A stretch of 46,851 nucleotides of DNA from an uncultured Rhodobiaceae bacterium. Lineage in GTDB: Bacteria; Pseudomonadota; Alphaproteobacteria; Rhizobiales; TMED25. Position 1 is the stretch's first letter. Each line of letters opens with the position of its first letter. This document shows, one piece after another, positions 25,989-35,290 of this stretch. The position numbers were made by a program, and so were the translations under genes. The stretch lies in assembly GCA_913030915.1 (NCBI GenBank), contig CAJWEW010000002.1, positions 69,906 to 116,756 on the forward strand. Reading direction: 5' to 3'. The notes beneath the pieces were generated by a model. It made no database searches. It saw only the letters and a program-made list of their open reading frames with translations, and had not been told where the DNA came from.

Positions 25989-28280
25989 CATGAGGCTTTC
26001 GGTTTCTTTCTTCTTTTTACTGCCAGATAATTTTTTACCGTTAACGTAAATGGAAAGTTCGCTATCAGTGTCTGACTTATCAACCTTGACGCTTCCCCCG
26101 TTCTTTAATTTACCAAAAAGCAGCTCATCCGCGAGTGGTTTTTTGATCTTTTCATCAATAAATCTCTGGAGAGGTCTTGCGCCATATTTCTCATCAACCC
26201 CATTGTCTGTTAACCACTCATATGCTGGTTCTGTTAGCGTAAGAAGAACACTTTTTTCATCGAGTTGTGACTCAAGTTTTATCACAAACTTATCCACTAT
26301 TTGCTTCATTATCGCTTTTGATAGAGAATTGAATGGTATAATCGCATCAAGCCTGTTTCTAAATTCAGGTGAAAATAATCTATTGATCTCTTGACTGTAA
26401 TTTTGTTCAATTTTAGACTCAGAAAATCCAATAGACTCTTTTGCCATATCTTGAGCTCCAGCATTTGTTGTCATGATTATGATGACATTCCTAAAATCAA
26501 TTTTTTTTCCGTTGTGATCACTTAAGAAACCATAATCCATAACTTGCAAGAGAATATTATAAATATCGAAATGCGCTTTCTCAATTTCGTCTAACAACAG
26601 GACACAATGAGGGTTTTTTTCAATTTTCTCAGTTAAGAGACCCCCCTGATCATAACCAACATAACCAGGTGGTGCACCAATTAACTTTGAGATAGAATGT
26701 CGCTCCATATATTCAGACATATCAAAACGAATAAGTTCAATTGATAAAGTGTGCGCTAGTTGCCTAGCAAGCTCAGTTTTACCAACACCAGTTGGGCCTG
26801 AAAATAGATATGATCCGATTGTTTTTTCAATATCCCTTAAGCCTGCACGAGATGATTTTATTGAAGATGATAATAGCTCAACAGCATGATTTTGACCAAA
26901 AACTTGGTTCTTTAGGCTTTTTTCTAGCTTCTTTAATATAGAATTATCAGATTTTGAGACAGTTTTCTCAGGTATTCTCGCAATAATAGACAGAGTTTTT
27001 TCTATCTCTTTTTCAGTTATCTTCTTCTTGCGTTTTTCAATAGGTAATATTGCCTGAGAAGCGCCAGTTTCATCTATTAGATCAATGGCTTTATCAGGTA
27101 GCTTCCTGTCTTGCATGTAACGAGCTGATAACTCAACTGCTGCAATAAGACTTTGGTCATTAAACTTAATTTGATAGAAATTCTCAAAGTAAGGACGTAA
27201 ACCATTGATTATGCTAATTGAATCTTCAATACTGGGTTCAGCTATATCAATTTTTTGGAATCTTCTGACGAGCGCCCGATCCTTCTCGAAGTATCTTGTA
27301 AATTCACGATAAGTAGTCGATCCAATACATTTTATTTGACCAGATTGTAACGCTGGTTTTAATAAATTAGCGGCATCCATTGCGCCTCCGGATGTTGCTC
27401 CTGATCCTATAATTGTATGTATTTCATCAATAAATAATATTGCATAAGGAATTTTTTCGATTTCATTCAAGACATCCTTAAGTCTCTCCTCAAAATCCCC
27501 TCGATACCTTGTACCCGCTATCAAAGCGCCCATATCAAGTTGGATAATCTGTGTATTTTTTAGGAAATCGGGTACTTTTCCATTTACTATATTTAGCGCT
27601 ACGCCTTCAACAATTGCCGTCTTACCTACACCTGGATCACCAACCAAAATAGGATTATTTTTTCTACGCCTACACAGTGTCTGACAAATCCTCAATATCT
27701 CGGTATCTCGCGCAATTACAGGGTCAATCTTACCACTTTTAGCTTTATTATTCAGATTTATGCAGTATTTATCGATATTCGGCGTTAAGCTTTCTTGCTT
27801 TTCATCATTAGCCTCCTGTGACTCTAGATCATCTAAATCAGAAGTGCCCGGCTTGCCATGACTAAGGTAATTTACAACATCATATCTTGATAAGTTTACT
27901 TTATTAAGAAAATAAACTGCGTGACTTTCCCTTTCTGAAAAGATTGCAACAAGTATATTTGCACTTGTAACTTCCTCTTTACCGGAAGTCTGGACATGTA
28001 TTACAGCTCTTTGCACAACCCTTTGAAAGCTCGTTGTTGGCTTAACATCATCGCTATCTTTTAGTACAATATGTCTCAACTCGTTATCGAGGTAGGCTTC
28101 AAGTTCATATTTTAATGTTTCCAAATCGACTGAACAGTGTTTAAACACAAGAGATGCGTCATCATCATCAATTATAGCCATGAGTAAATGTTCAAGCGTT
28201 GAAAATTCGTGATTCTTAGATCTTGCCAGAGACAGTGCTTTGTGGAGTGAGTCCTCTAGACCTTTTGAAAATGTTGGCAT
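25980..28280 (-). CDS. clpA: ATP-dependent Clp protease ATP-binding subunit ClpA
   Basis: A 766-residue AAA+ unfoldase that feeds substrates to ClpP. The N-domain (two ClpN repeats, LEDSLHKALSLARSKNHEF onward) binds ClpS. The first AAA module has Walker A GDPGVGKTAIVEG and the second GPTGVGKTELAR, with pore loop GYVGYDQGG. SIGFSE near residue 610 is the IGL/F-type ClpP-docking loop, so it is ClpA rather than ClpB; the ClpB middle domain is absent. The start codon overlaps the clpS stop (TAATG), indicating coupled translation. Confidence 0.96.
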   Translation of the reverse strand: MPTFSKGLEDSLHKALSLARSKNHEFSTLEHLLMAIIDDDDASLVFKHCSVDLETLKYELEAYLDNELRHIVLKDSDDVKPTTSFQRVVQRAVIHVQTSGKEEVTSANILVAIFSERESHAVYFLNKVNLSRYDVVNYLSHGKPGTSDLDDLESQEANDEKQESLTPNIDKYCINLNNKAKSGKIDPVIARDTEILRICQTLCRRRKNNPILVGDPGVGKTAIVEGVALNIVNGKVPDFLKNTQIIQLDMGALIAGTRYRGDFEERLKDVLNEIEKIPYAILFIDEIHTIIGSGATSGGAMDAANLLKPALQSGQIKCIGSTTYREFTRYFEKDRALVRRFQKIDIAEPSIEDSISIINGLRPYFENFYQIKFNDQSLIAAVELSARYMQDRKLPDKAIDLIDETGASQAILPIEKRKKKITEKEIEKTLSIIARIPEKTVSKSDNSILKKLEKSLKNQVFGQNHAVELLSSSIKSSRAGLRDIEKTIGSYLFSGPTGVGKTELARQLAHTLSIELIRFDMSEYMERHSISKLIGAPPGYVGYDQGGLLTEKIEKNPHCVLLLDEIEKAHFDIYNILLQVMDYGFLSDHNGKKIDFRNVIIIMTTNAGAQDMAKESIGFSESKIEQNYSQEINRLFSPEFRNRLDAIIPFNSLSKAIMKQIVDKFVIKLESQLDEKSVLLTLTEPAYEWLTDNGVDEKYGARPLQRFIDEKIKKPLADELLFGKLKNGGSVKVDKSDTDSELSIYVNGKKLSGSKKKKETESLMLH

Positions 28281-28591
28281 TATTTATTTTTCTCCATTTT
28301 GCATTGTAACGGGTGACCATTCTTTATTGAATAATTCATAACTTGCATGACCTTAGTTTCGGCAATATCAAAAGGGTAGATACCACACAATCCTGTACCA
28401 TTTTTATGAACATGCATCATCACCTCATTTGCTTGATTAATATCTTTACCAAAATATTTCATGAGAACATCCACAACAAATTCCATTGGCGTATAGTCAT
28501 CATTCAATAGAATAACCTCATACATGCTAGGGCGCTTTAACTTATCTTTTATAAGCGTCTGAGTTTTATTTGAGGCGACATTGTTAGCCAT
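28280..28591 (-). CDS. clpS: Clp protease adaptor ClpS
   Basis: A 103-residue adaptor that delivers N-degron substrates to Clp[18 protein letters not shown] contains the N-end residue pocket, and the [21 protein letters not shown] segment completes the fold. It is directly upstream of clpA with a 1-base overlap. Upstream, 28592-28737 is a very AT-rich divergent region shared with the carboxypeptidase gene, in which I see no clear promoter or operator. Confidence 0.96.
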   Translation of the reverse strand: MANNVASNKTQTLIKDKLKRPSMYEVILLNDDYTPMEFVVDVLMKYFGKDINQANEVMMHVHKNGTGLCGIYPFDIAETKVMQVMNYSIKNGHPLQCKMEKNK

Positions 28592-28737
28592 TCATACTGT
28601 ATCCTAATTTTTTAGTAACTTAGCTACTATAATATTTGGGGAAAAAAAAATAAAAATCAATTTTAAAAATCATTTTTTTTAAAAAATATATAACTTGATT
28701 AAGTAAAATATAAGAATTAAATGTTATTTTTTTTGCA

Positions 28738-29694
28738 ATGCGTACTGTTATCAGAAATTTTGTGTCTGTCTTACTCTTTTTGATTATTTATTTTTTTTCA
28801 ACAGATACGATTGCGGCTCCAAAATACTCATCCTTTAGCCTGGATGCTATCTCAGGTGAGATATTGCATAATAATAGGGGTTTTCAGACAAGATACCCTG
28901 CATCTCTTACAAAAGTTATGACGCTCTACTTAATTTTTGAAGATCTGGAAGATGGTAAAATCCAGAAATCGGATTTACTGGTATTCAGCCGAAATGCTTC
29001 GAGTAAGCCAGCATCAAAACTAGGTCTTGCACCTGGTGAAACAATTACACTCAGTAATGCTATCAAGGCCCTCGCGATAAAATCTGCAAATGATGTTGCA
29101 ACAGCTGTTGCTGAGCATTTATCTGGTTCAGAGGAGAGTTTTGCGACGCGAATGACTCAAAAAGCTCGAGAACTTGGAATGTATCAGACAAGTTTTAGAA
29201 ATGCATCAGGACTCCACAATAATTATCAAAAGACAACTGCGTTTGATATGGCGATTCTTGGTCTACGAATCTTAAAAGATTTTCCAGATGAGTCCAGGGT
29301 ATTCTCACAAAAAGAATTTATCTTTGAAGGAAAGACATATCGTAGCCATAATAAATTGCTGTTTTCATATCAAGGAACAAAAGGAATGAAAACAGGATTT
29401 ACAAATATGTCTGGTTTTAATTTAATTTCTTACGTGACAAAGGAAAATAAAGAGATTATCTCCGTTGTGATGGGTGGCAGCTCTTCAACCTCAAGGAACG
29501 CAAACATGATAAAAGTACTGAATAAATCGATAAAACTTGCAAAGATCGAAATACCTTTTCCAAAATCCAATCCTTTTATTAAACAGAAAAAAATAAATTT
29601 AAAATACAATTCAACGAATTCTGAAGAAAGGCAAAAATCTAGATACGAAATTCTTAGTAACCGGGTCGATAAACTATTAACTATCTTCCCTTAG
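28738..29694 (+). CDS. D-alanyl-D-alanine carboxypeptidase (serine peptidase S11)
   Basis: A 318-residue periplasmic penicillin-binding protein trimming peptidoglycan stem peptides. A signal peptide or anchor covers residues 1-27. The motifs are Ser56-x-x-Lys59 (ASLTK), Ser116-Ala-Asn118 and Lys218-Thr-Gly220 (KGMKTGFT). The chain ends about 100 residues after KTG with a basic, low-complexity tail and no clear PBP5 C-terminal beta domain, so it resembles short DacF/DacC-type enzymes. No SD precedes the ATG. The 3' end overlaps the convergent J-domain gene by 14 bp. Confidence 0.92.
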   Translation: MRTVIRNFVSVLLFLIIYFFSTDTIAAPKYSSFSLDAISGEILHNNRGFQTRYPASLTKVMTLYLIFEDLEDGKIQKSDLLVFSRNASSKPASKLGLAPGETITLSNAIKALAIKSANDVATAVAEHLSGSEESFATRMTQKARELGMYQTSFRNASGLHNNYQKTTAFDMAILGLRILKDFPDESRVFSQKEFIFEGKTYRSHNKLLFSYQGTKGMKTGFTNMSGFNLISYVTKENKEIISVVMGGSSSTSRNANMIKVLNKSIKLAKIEIPFPKSNPFIKQKKINLKYNSTNSEERQKSRYEILSNRVDKLLTIFP

Positions 29695-30049
29695 TTCCTT
29701 GATTTTTAATTATATATTCCCTGGCTGCGTTTATCTTTTTGGCGATATACTCGCTCCCACCCAAGTCAGGGTGATTTTTCCGGATTAATTCTTTATATGC
29801 ATGATCGATTTCGTCATCAGTAGCATCCATTGTAAGTCCAAGAATTTCATATGCCTCTTCAATCCCAGATATATCGATATTTTGCCTTGAATAACTTGTA
29901 TTTGATGATTTCGCTCTCGAAAAGGCTCTCAATATATACGGCAATAGATAAATGATATATCCAAGTATCTTGAATTTTATGAGTAGGGCTAAAATAATTG
30001 GGAAAAATATTAATAGTAAAATAGTCATAGTGATTTCATTAGATTGCAT
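29681..30049 (-). CDS. Membrane-anchored J-domain (DnaJ-like) protein
   Basis: A 122-residue protein with one N-terminal TM (about residues 10-30) followed by a hydrophobic linker and a C-terminal J-domain. The J-domain starts at AYEILGL, and the catalytic HPD is in RKNHPDLGGS. The layout is that of Tim14/Pam18-type cochaperones, found in alphaproteobacteria as well as mitochondria. It should stimulate DnaK at the inner membrane. The start may be the first ATG or the one at 30028 (MTILLL). It is followed in the same direction as, and downstream of, the tRNA-Leu gene. Confidence 0.85.
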   Translation of the reverse strand: MQSNEITMTILLLIFFPIILALLIKFKILGYIIYLLPYILRAFSRAKSSNTSYSRQNIDISGIEEAYEILGLTMDATDDEIDHAYKELIRKNHPDLGGSEYIAKKINAAREYIIKNQGTKGR

Positions 30050-30076
30050 TCAGGCTTACAAAAATAAAATGATAAA

Positions 30077-30163
30077 TGGTGCGATCGAGAAGATTCGAAC
30101 TTCCACAGAGTTTCCTCTACAGCGACCTCAACGCTGCGCGTCTACCAATTCCGCCACGATCGC
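30077..30163 (-). tRNA. tRNA-Leu (anticodon GAG)
   Basis: An 87-nt gene including encoded CCA. The acceptor stem is GCGATCG/CGATCGC with discriminator A. The D-arm contains AATTGGTAGACGC. The anticodon stem CAGCG/CGCTG encloses loop TTGAGGT, giving GAG. The long variable arm AGAG-GAAA-CTCT is typical of class II tRNA-Leu, and the T-loop is TTCGAAT. GAG reads CTC and CTT codons. Confidence 0.97.
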
Positions 30164-30242
30164 ACTATATATTTATTTTTATATAACTTAATATATTTGA
30201 ATGATATTATTTAGCAATCAGATTAATATGAAATAGCACTTC

Positions 30243-30905
30243 ATGCATAAGGAAATAGAATACATAATAAGTAAATCACCGGTGGAATATGAAATTGCGG
30301 CTGATTTCATGGAGAAAAGAGCCAGCCTTATAAAAAATGGTGCAGCCTCTGAGCTAATTTGGTTTTTAGAGCATCCCCATGTATATACTGCAGGTTCTAG
30401 CGCAGAAGATAATGAATTGCTCAATGAAGGTCAGGTTCCTGTCTATAAAACACCGCGAGGGGGACGGTATACATACCATGGTCCTGGGCAAAGAATTATA
30501 TATTTAATGCTCGACCTCGATAGATTTGAAAGGGATATTAGACTATTTATAAAAAATCTCGAGGAAGTATTAATCAAATCTTTTATTAGCTTCGATATAG
30601 ATGTATATCCGCACAGAGAGCGTATTGGATTGTGGGTCAAAAATAGAGGTCACGAAGAGAAAATTGGAGCAATTGGACTTAAAATAAAGAAATGGATATC
30701 ATTGCATGGTGTAGCAATTAATATAGATCCTGATCTTAGTTATTTTAATGGTATAATCCCATGCGGACTGCCGGATTACGGTGTTACGAGTGTTAGGAAA
30801 ATAAACGATTTAGTTACTATGGATAAATTTGATAGAGAATTCATTAAGAATTTTCAATCAAAAGTTGGTGATTTAAAGCAACTTGAATATCTGGATTATA
30901 CGTAG
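30243..30905 (+). CDS. lipB: Octanoyl-[ACP]:protein N-octanoyltransferase
   Basis: A 220-residue enzyme moving octanoyl groups from ACP to lipoyl domains, the first step of lipoate synthesis. The acyl-carrying Cys174 (IIPCGLPDYGVTS) and Lys147 (GAIGLKI) form the catalytic dyad. RGGRYTYHGPGQ is the family's first motif. Its 3' end overlaps the convergent ATP12 gene by 10 bp. Confidence 0.96.
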   Translation: MHKEIEYIISKSPVEYEIAADFMEKRASLIKNGAASELIWFLEHPHVYTAGSSAEDNELLNEGQVPVYKTPRGGRYTYHGPGQRIIYLMLDLDRFERDIRLFIKNLEEVLIKSFISFDIDVYPHRERIGLWVKNRGHEEKIGAIGLKIKKWISLHGVAINIDPDLSYFNGIIPCGLPDYGVTSVRKINDLVTMDKFDREFIKNFQSKVGDLKQLEYLDYT

Positions 30906-31597
30906 TCAAGCAGTTTTATATAGAAATCAACTTCCGACATCTTGCTATCTAATTCTAATTTTTTTTCATCATCATTGTAAATTTTATTATACCAGAGTTC
31001 TTCGATATTCGTAGACTCCCATGCTTCAAAAGCATTCAACTTCTTCATATTACATAACAGCGTGACGATGCATGAACCTGTAACCTTAAGCAAATATACC
31101 ATAATATGGAGGTTAAATATATCAAGGCTAATTAGATAGTCTTTTATTTTTAGAATACTTTCAGGGTTCTGCTTTAGGGGCATAATGCTTGTAGATACAT
31201 TCCAAGTGGTGTGAAAGATGCTATCAAAAATATGAAGCATGTTATCCCATTTTTCACTTTGAGCAGCAAATAAATTTCTCGGGCTGGCCACTCGATAAAA
31301 CAAGAGATCAGTCTCTAAATATTTAATCAATTCATCAATAAAAACACTATTTCCATGAGGCAATTTATCAGCAAAGGTAATCAGTATTTCAGTGAGGGAA
31401 AATTTTGAAGATTCCAAAATATTATGATCTTTAAATTCTAGTTTTAGTATTTCTATAAAATTTTCATTCGGTATACATACATTATTACCATTTTTTGTTA
31501 AATATATTTTATCCCCAAAGCTCAGAAACCAGCCCTGATCTGTCTGCATTAAGCCAAATTTTTCAGTTTTAGCTTTATTTATTTTTTTTCTATTCAT
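30896..31597 (-). CDS. ATP12 family F1-ATPase assembly chaperone
   Basis: A 233-residue protein of the ATP12 family, which in mitochondria binds the F1 alpha subunit during ATP synthase assembly. The recognisable blocks are KYLETDLLFYR (residues about 88-98), SEKWDNMLHIFD, the IMPLKQNPESI stretch and LLKVTGSCIVTLL. The family is characteristic of alphaproteobacteria and mitochondria. Its start overlaps the stop of the pseudouridine synthase gene by 8 bp. Confidence 0.85.
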   Translation of the reverse strand: MNRKKINKAKTEKFGLMQTDQGWFLSFGDKIYLTKNGNNVCIPNENFIEILKLEFKDHNILESSKFSLTEILITFADKLPHGNSVFIDELIKYLETDLLFYRVASPRNLFAAQSEKWDNMLHIFDSIFHTTWNVSTSIMPLKQNPESILKIKDYLISLDIFNLHIMVYLLKVTGSCIVTLLCNMKKLNAFEAWESTNIEELWYNKIYNDDEKKLELDSKMSEVDFYIKLLDYV

Positions 31598-32510
31598 TAA
31601 ATTGGATCCCCAGAATACTCATAGCCTTCTTAAAATATTTTGGAATTTCTGCCTTTATTGAAATATTTTTCCCATCACTGTAACATGGAAATTCTATCGT
31701 ATAAGAATGTAAGTAAAATCGCTTTTCAATATTATGTGGCGCATCATCATTGCCATATTTTGCATCTCCAATGATTGGGGCGTTTAACATACTTAAATGT
31801 TTACGTATTTGATGCTTTCTGCCAGTAATGGGTTCTAATTTAATGAGAGATATTTCATCCTTTGTGGTTTCGATAACTTCATACTCGGTGATGGCATCTT
31901 GAAATTGATCTTGATTTTTCGATGTTTTTCTCAGGTTTGATTTTTCTAAAGGAAAGCTTATCACACCTTTCTTTATATCAGGTACACCATGTATTAGGGC
32001 TAAATAAGATTTTTTTATCTGCTTACTGAGAAATTTCTTACTATAAAATGCTGCGCTGTCTCTTTTTTTTGCTATAATCAAAGCACCACTAGTATATTTA
32101 TCCAATCTATGAACTAGCCTGTAGTTTTTCTCATCATTCTCATTCATTATGGATAGTAATCCATCAATATGATATTTGACCTTTGTGCCTCCTTGGGTAG
32201 ATAAACCATATGGTTTATTTATTACGATCAAGCTTTCATCTTCATAAATTTTTACCTTATCTAAACTGAATACCATTGTTTCTGGTATATTTTTGTTAAT
32301 ATCGATATTCATTTTTGATAATCTGGGAGGAAATCTGACTCTTTCCCCTGAATTTAATCTGTAATTCTGCTTTTTTCGCCCTCCATCAACTCTCACTTGC
32401 CCTGTTCGAATTAATTTTTGAATCTCAACATAAGTAATATCTTGCAAATTTTCTTTGAGCCATCTATCTAATCTTACTCCGTTATCGTCACTTTTTACAA
32501 TTTGATGCAT
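31590..32510 (-). CDS. rluC: RluA/RluC family 23S rRNA pseudouridine synthase
   Basis: A 306-residue enzyme converting uridines in large-subunit rRNA to pseudouridine. The N-terminal S4 RNA-binding domain covers about residues 10-70 (RLDRWLKENL, IRTGQVRVDG). The catalytic aspartate is in RLVHRLDKYTSG, and GRKHQIRKHL is the second conserved motif. RluC is the likeliest member from the S4 domain and neighbourhood, but RluD cannot be excluded by eye. It lies 17 bp after crcB. Confidence 0.88.
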   Translation of the reverse strand: MHQIVKSDDNGVRLDRWLKENLQDITYVEIQKLIRTGQVRVDGGRKKQNYRLNSGERVRFPPRLSKMNIDINKNIPETMVFSLDKVKIYEDESLIVINKPYGLSTQGGTKVKYHIDGLLSIMNENDEKNYRLVHRLDKYTSGALIIAKKRDSAAFYSKKFLSKQIKKSYLALIHGVPDIKKGVISFPLEKSNLRKTSKNQDQFQDAITEYEVIETTKDEISLIKLEPITGRKHQIRKHLSMLNAPIIGDAKYGNDDAPHNIEKRFYLHSYTIEFPCYSDGKNISIKAEIPKYFKKAMSILGIQFNE

Positions 32511-32527
32511 GATACTAACCTTTGCTC

Positions 32528-32899
32528 TTACGATTTAATCAACCAAACCCCTGTAAGCATTGCCAGTAATGATAATACTAAAGATAAAACTACATACGTT
32601 ATAGCTAAAATTTTTCCAGTATTTTGATATAAGAGTAGCGCATCAATGCAAAATGCTGAAAACGTCGTGAACCCCCCAAGCAAGCCAATCGTTATGAACA
32701 CCCGTAAATTTTCAGAAATTACAAGATGTCCATTGAGTAACTGGTAAACAGCACCAATCAAAAAACATCCAATGACATTAACAAATAGAGTTGCGACCGT
32801 TGATGTGTATCCAAATACGTTGCTTGTTAGAATATATAGAGAATATCTCAATATTGAGCCAATAAAACCGCCAAAGCCAACATATATGACTTTTAACAT
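32528..32899 (-). CDS. crcB: Fluoride efflux channel CrcB (Fluc)
   Basis: A 123-residue four-helix membrane protein exporting fluoride as a dual-topology dimer. GGFIGSILRY at the N-terminus and GLLGGFTTFSAF in helix three (Phe and Thr/Ser lining the pore) are diagnostic. It starts only 3 bp after the rplQ stop, so it is probably read through from the ribosomal operon. No fluoride riboswitch fits in that space. Confidence 0.94.
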   Translation of the reverse strand: MLKVIYVGFGGFIGSILRYSLYILTSNVFGYTSTVATLFVNVIGCFLIGAVYQLLNGHLVISENLRVFITIGLLGGFTTFSAFCIDALLLYQNTGKILAITYVVLSLVLSLLAMLTGVWLIKS

Positions 32900-32902
32900 G
32901 AC

Positions 32903-33343
32903 TCACGCAATTGCGTTTGTATTTTCGGTTTCTTCTTCAATGTCTTGGAATTGAACTGGGCCAGAGTCTTGCCCTTTTGCGTCCTTGTCCCTATCAATAA
33001 ATTCAATTACTGCCATTGGAGCCGAGTCACCATAACGGAAACCAGCTTTTATTATACGTGTGTAACCGCCAGCTCTCTCGGCGTACCTTGGGCCAAGCAC
33101 GTCGAACAGCTTAGATACCATAGTCGGGTCTTGAAGTTTAGATATTGCCTGTCTTCTCGCATGCAGGCTATTTTTTCTGGATAATGTTACTAACTTCTCA
33201 ACGACCGGCCTCAGTTCTTTCGCCTTTGGCAAGGTTGTCATTATTTGCTCATGTTTTATTAGTGCGTTAGCCATATTTGAGAACATTGCTTTCCGGTGGC
33301 TTGCTGTCCTGTTCAATTTTCTTAGTGATTTATTATGACGCAT
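32903..33343 (-). CDS. rplQ: 50S ribosomal protein L17 (bL17)
   Basis: 146 residues beginning [20 protein letters not shown]. The core is standard to about residue 120; the tail is acidic (EEETEN), as often seen in alphaproteobacterial L17. Last ribosomal gene of the alpha-operon portion, 24 bp after rpoA. Confidence 0.97.
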   Translation of the reverse strand: MRHNKSLRKLNRTASHRKAMFSNMANALIKHEQIMTTLPKAKELRPVVEKLVTLSRKNSLHARRQAISKLQDPTMVSKLFDVLGPRYAERAGGYTRIIKAGFRYGDSAPMAVIEFIDRDKDAKGQDSGPVQFQDIEEETENTNAIA

Positions 33344-33367
33344 TTATCTGTCCTTACGATTATAAGC

Positions 33368-34384
33368 TTAGTAGCTTTCCTCATACCTTTTTGCTAGATC
33401 GTCTATATTTTCAGGTGGCCAGTTTGGGATATTCATCCCAAGATGAAGACCCATCTGTGCAAGTACCTCTTTAATTTCATTCAAAGATTTTCTTCCAAAA
33501 TTTGGGGTTCTTAACATCTCTGACTCAGATTTTAATATCAGATCACCTATATAAACTATATTATCATTTTTTAGGCAGTTAGCAGATCTAACTGATAATT
33601 CTAACTCATCAACCTTCTTCAATAGAGCAGGATTAAATGTTAACTCGGGTGCTTTATCTTCAACCACGGGCGCAACTGGTTCTTCAAAATTAACAAAGAC
33701 ATCTAGTTGATCTTGCATAATTCGTGCTGCAAAAGCGACTGCATCTTCAGGCCTGACTGATCCATCTGTTTCAATTATCATATTCAATTTATCATAGTCT
33801 AGTATTTGCCCCTCCCTTGTATTTTCGATTTCGTAAGAAACACGCTTTACTGGTGAAAACAGACTGTCTATTGGTATCAATCCGACTGGCTCATCTTCAG
33901 ACCTATTTTTTTCCGCAGGCACGTAACCTCTGCCTGTCCTGGCAATAAATTCCATACGAATATTGACCTTGTCATCAAGTGTGCATATGACTGTCTCTGG
34001 ATTGAGTATTTCCACATCCGTGGATGACTCAATGTCTCCAGCAACAACAGTGCATGGTCCAGTTTTGTTTAAGATCATTTTTACTTCAGAGTCAGCGTGC
34101 ATTTTGAGAGCGACGTCTTTTATATTTAATATTATGTCAGTTACGTCTTCTCTCACTCCTGATATTGCCGAGAATTCATGTAAAACTCCATCAATTTTGA
34201 CTGAAGTGATTGCGCTGCCCTGTAATGAGGATAATAGGATCCTACGCAAAGAATTTCCTATTGTTAACCCGAATCCTTTCTCAAGTGGTTCTACTGTGAG
34301 TCTTGAGACATTTTTACCAGAGTTATCTTCTTTAATTTCTATCTTATTTGGCTTTATTAGCTCCTGCCAGTTTTTTTCTATCAC
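33368..34384 (-). CDS. rpoA: RNA polymerase alpha subunit
   Basis: A 338-residue alpha subunit. The N-terminal dimerisation domain has [18 protein letters not shown] and [10 protein letters not shown]. The C-terminal domain from about residue 255 ([31 protein letters not shown]) contacts UP elements and activators. The start is GTG at 34384, with GAGG seven bases upstream. It follows rpsK after 59 bp. Confidence 0.98.
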   Translation of the reverse strand: MIEKNWQELIKPNKIEIKEDNSGKNVSRLTVEPLEKGFGLTIGNSLRRILLSSLQGSAITSVKIDGVLHEFSAISGVREDVTDIILNIKDVALKMHADSEVKMILNKTGPCTVVAGDIESSTDVEILNPETVICTLDDKVNIRMEFIARTGRGYVPAEKNRSEDEPVGLIPIDSLFSPVKRVSYEIENTREGQILDYDKLNMIIETDGSVRPEDAVAFAARIMQDQLDVFVNFEEPVAPVVEDKAPELTFNPALLKKVDELELSVRSANCLKNDNIVYIGDLILKSESEMLRTPNFGRKSLNEIKEVLAQMGLHLGMNIPNWPPENIDDLAKRYEESY

Positions 34385-34443
34385 AACTTTACCTCTTTGA
34401 TCTTTTGTTTTTTCAAATTTATTAAATAACTCTACCTTTAATA

Positions 34444-34833
34444 CTATACACGACGTCTTTTTGGGGGCCTACAGCCGTTATGGGGTATGGGCGTGACATC
34501 CTTTATAGATGTTATTGTAAAGCCAGTTGATTGTAGAGCCCTGAGCGCTGACTCTCGACCAGTTCCGGGCCCTTTTACCATTACTTCAATTGTTTTCATC
34601 CCATGCTCCATTGCTTTCTTCGCAGCATCTTCAGCAGCGACTTGTGCTGCGTAAGGAGTAGATTTACGTGAACCTTTAAAACCCATCCCACCTGCAGATG
34701 ACCATGATATAGCATTGCCCTGAGCATCTGTAATCGTTATCATTGTATTGTTATATGTAGCATTAACAAAGGCAATACCCGATGTAATATTCTTTTTCTC
34801 TCTTCTCTTTACTCTTGTTTTATCTTTGACCAT
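34444..34833 (-). CDS. rpsK: 30S ribosomal protein S11 (uS11)
   Basis: 129 residues from the ATG at 34833 ([15 protein letters not shown]), which fits the family. The frame stays open into rpsM upstream, but that part is not S11-like. [12 protein letters not shown] and the conserved C-terminus PPKRRRV are present. It lies 10 bp downstream of rpsM. Confidence 0.97.
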   Translation of the reverse strand: MVKDKTRVKRREKKNITSGIAFVNATYNNTMITITDAQGNAISWSSAGGMGFKGSRKSTPYAAQVAAEDAAKKAMEHGMKTIEVMVKGPGTGRESALRALQSTGFTITSIKDVTPIPHNGCRPPKRRRV

Positions 34834-34843
34834 TGTGTTCCCA

Positions 34844-35212
34844 CTATTTCTTCTTACCAGCAATAGGTTTTGCAGGACCTTTTCTAGTTCGTGCATTTGT
34901 AGAAGTTCGCTGTCCTCTGACAGGTAAACCTCTTCTGTGTCTGAGCCCTCTGTAACAGCCTAAATCCATCATACCTTTGATATTCATTGCTACTTCACGC
35001 CTAAGATCCCCTTCAACTAGATAATCGCTGTCAATAGCTTCACGAATAGCAATTACCTCAGAGTCAGAGAGTTGGTTGACTCTCTTTGTATTTTCTATCT
35101 TAACCTTTTCGCATATTTCTTTTGCTTTAACTGGTCCAATGCCATGTATTGAACGTAAAGCAATTTCTACTCTTTTATTGGTTGGAATGTTAACTCCTGC
35201 AATCCTGGCCAA
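34844..35212 (-). CDS. rpsM: 30S ribosomal protein S13 (uS13), TTG start
   Basis: 122 residues beginning M(TTG)[13 protein letters not shown], with the helix-two-turn-helix region [15 protein letters not shown] and basic tail [13 protein letters not shown] onward. The conserved N-terminus fixes the start at TTG (35212-35210). It follows adk after a 111-bp gap that has an AT-rich hairpin and an unusual ribosome-binding site. Confidence 0.96.
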   Translation of the reverse strand: MARIAGVNIPTNKRVEIALRSIHGIGPVKAKEICEKVKIENTKRVNQLSDSEVIAIREAIDSDYLVEGDLRREVAMNIKGMMDLGCYRGLRHRRGLPVRGQRTSTNARTRKGPAKPIAGKKK

Positions 35213-35225
35213 TTTACATCTCCTT
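35210..35225 (-). promoter_or_regulatory. rpsM translation start region with ATG-TAA in the spacer
   Basis: On the minus strand AAGGAG (35225-35220) is followed at once by ATG-TAA (35219-35214), then A and the TTG start of rpsM. The SD-to-TTG spacing (7 bases) is good. The ATG next to the SD opens a zero-length frame ending at TAA, so ribosomes could start and stop there or choose the TTG. Confidence 0.6.
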
Positions 35226-35290
35226 ATATCAATTTGTTGGATGAAAAATCTAGCTTAATATATTTGTTTTATACCAACAATTATTACTAT

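Noticed and set aside
32900-32902. Fluoride riboswitch before crcB
   Set aside because: Only 3 bp separate rplQ and crcB, and no riboswitch-like fold is visible upstream.
34834-34896. N-terminal extension of S11 into rpsM
   Set aside because: The extension is not S11-like, and ATG at 34833 gives the normal N-terminus.
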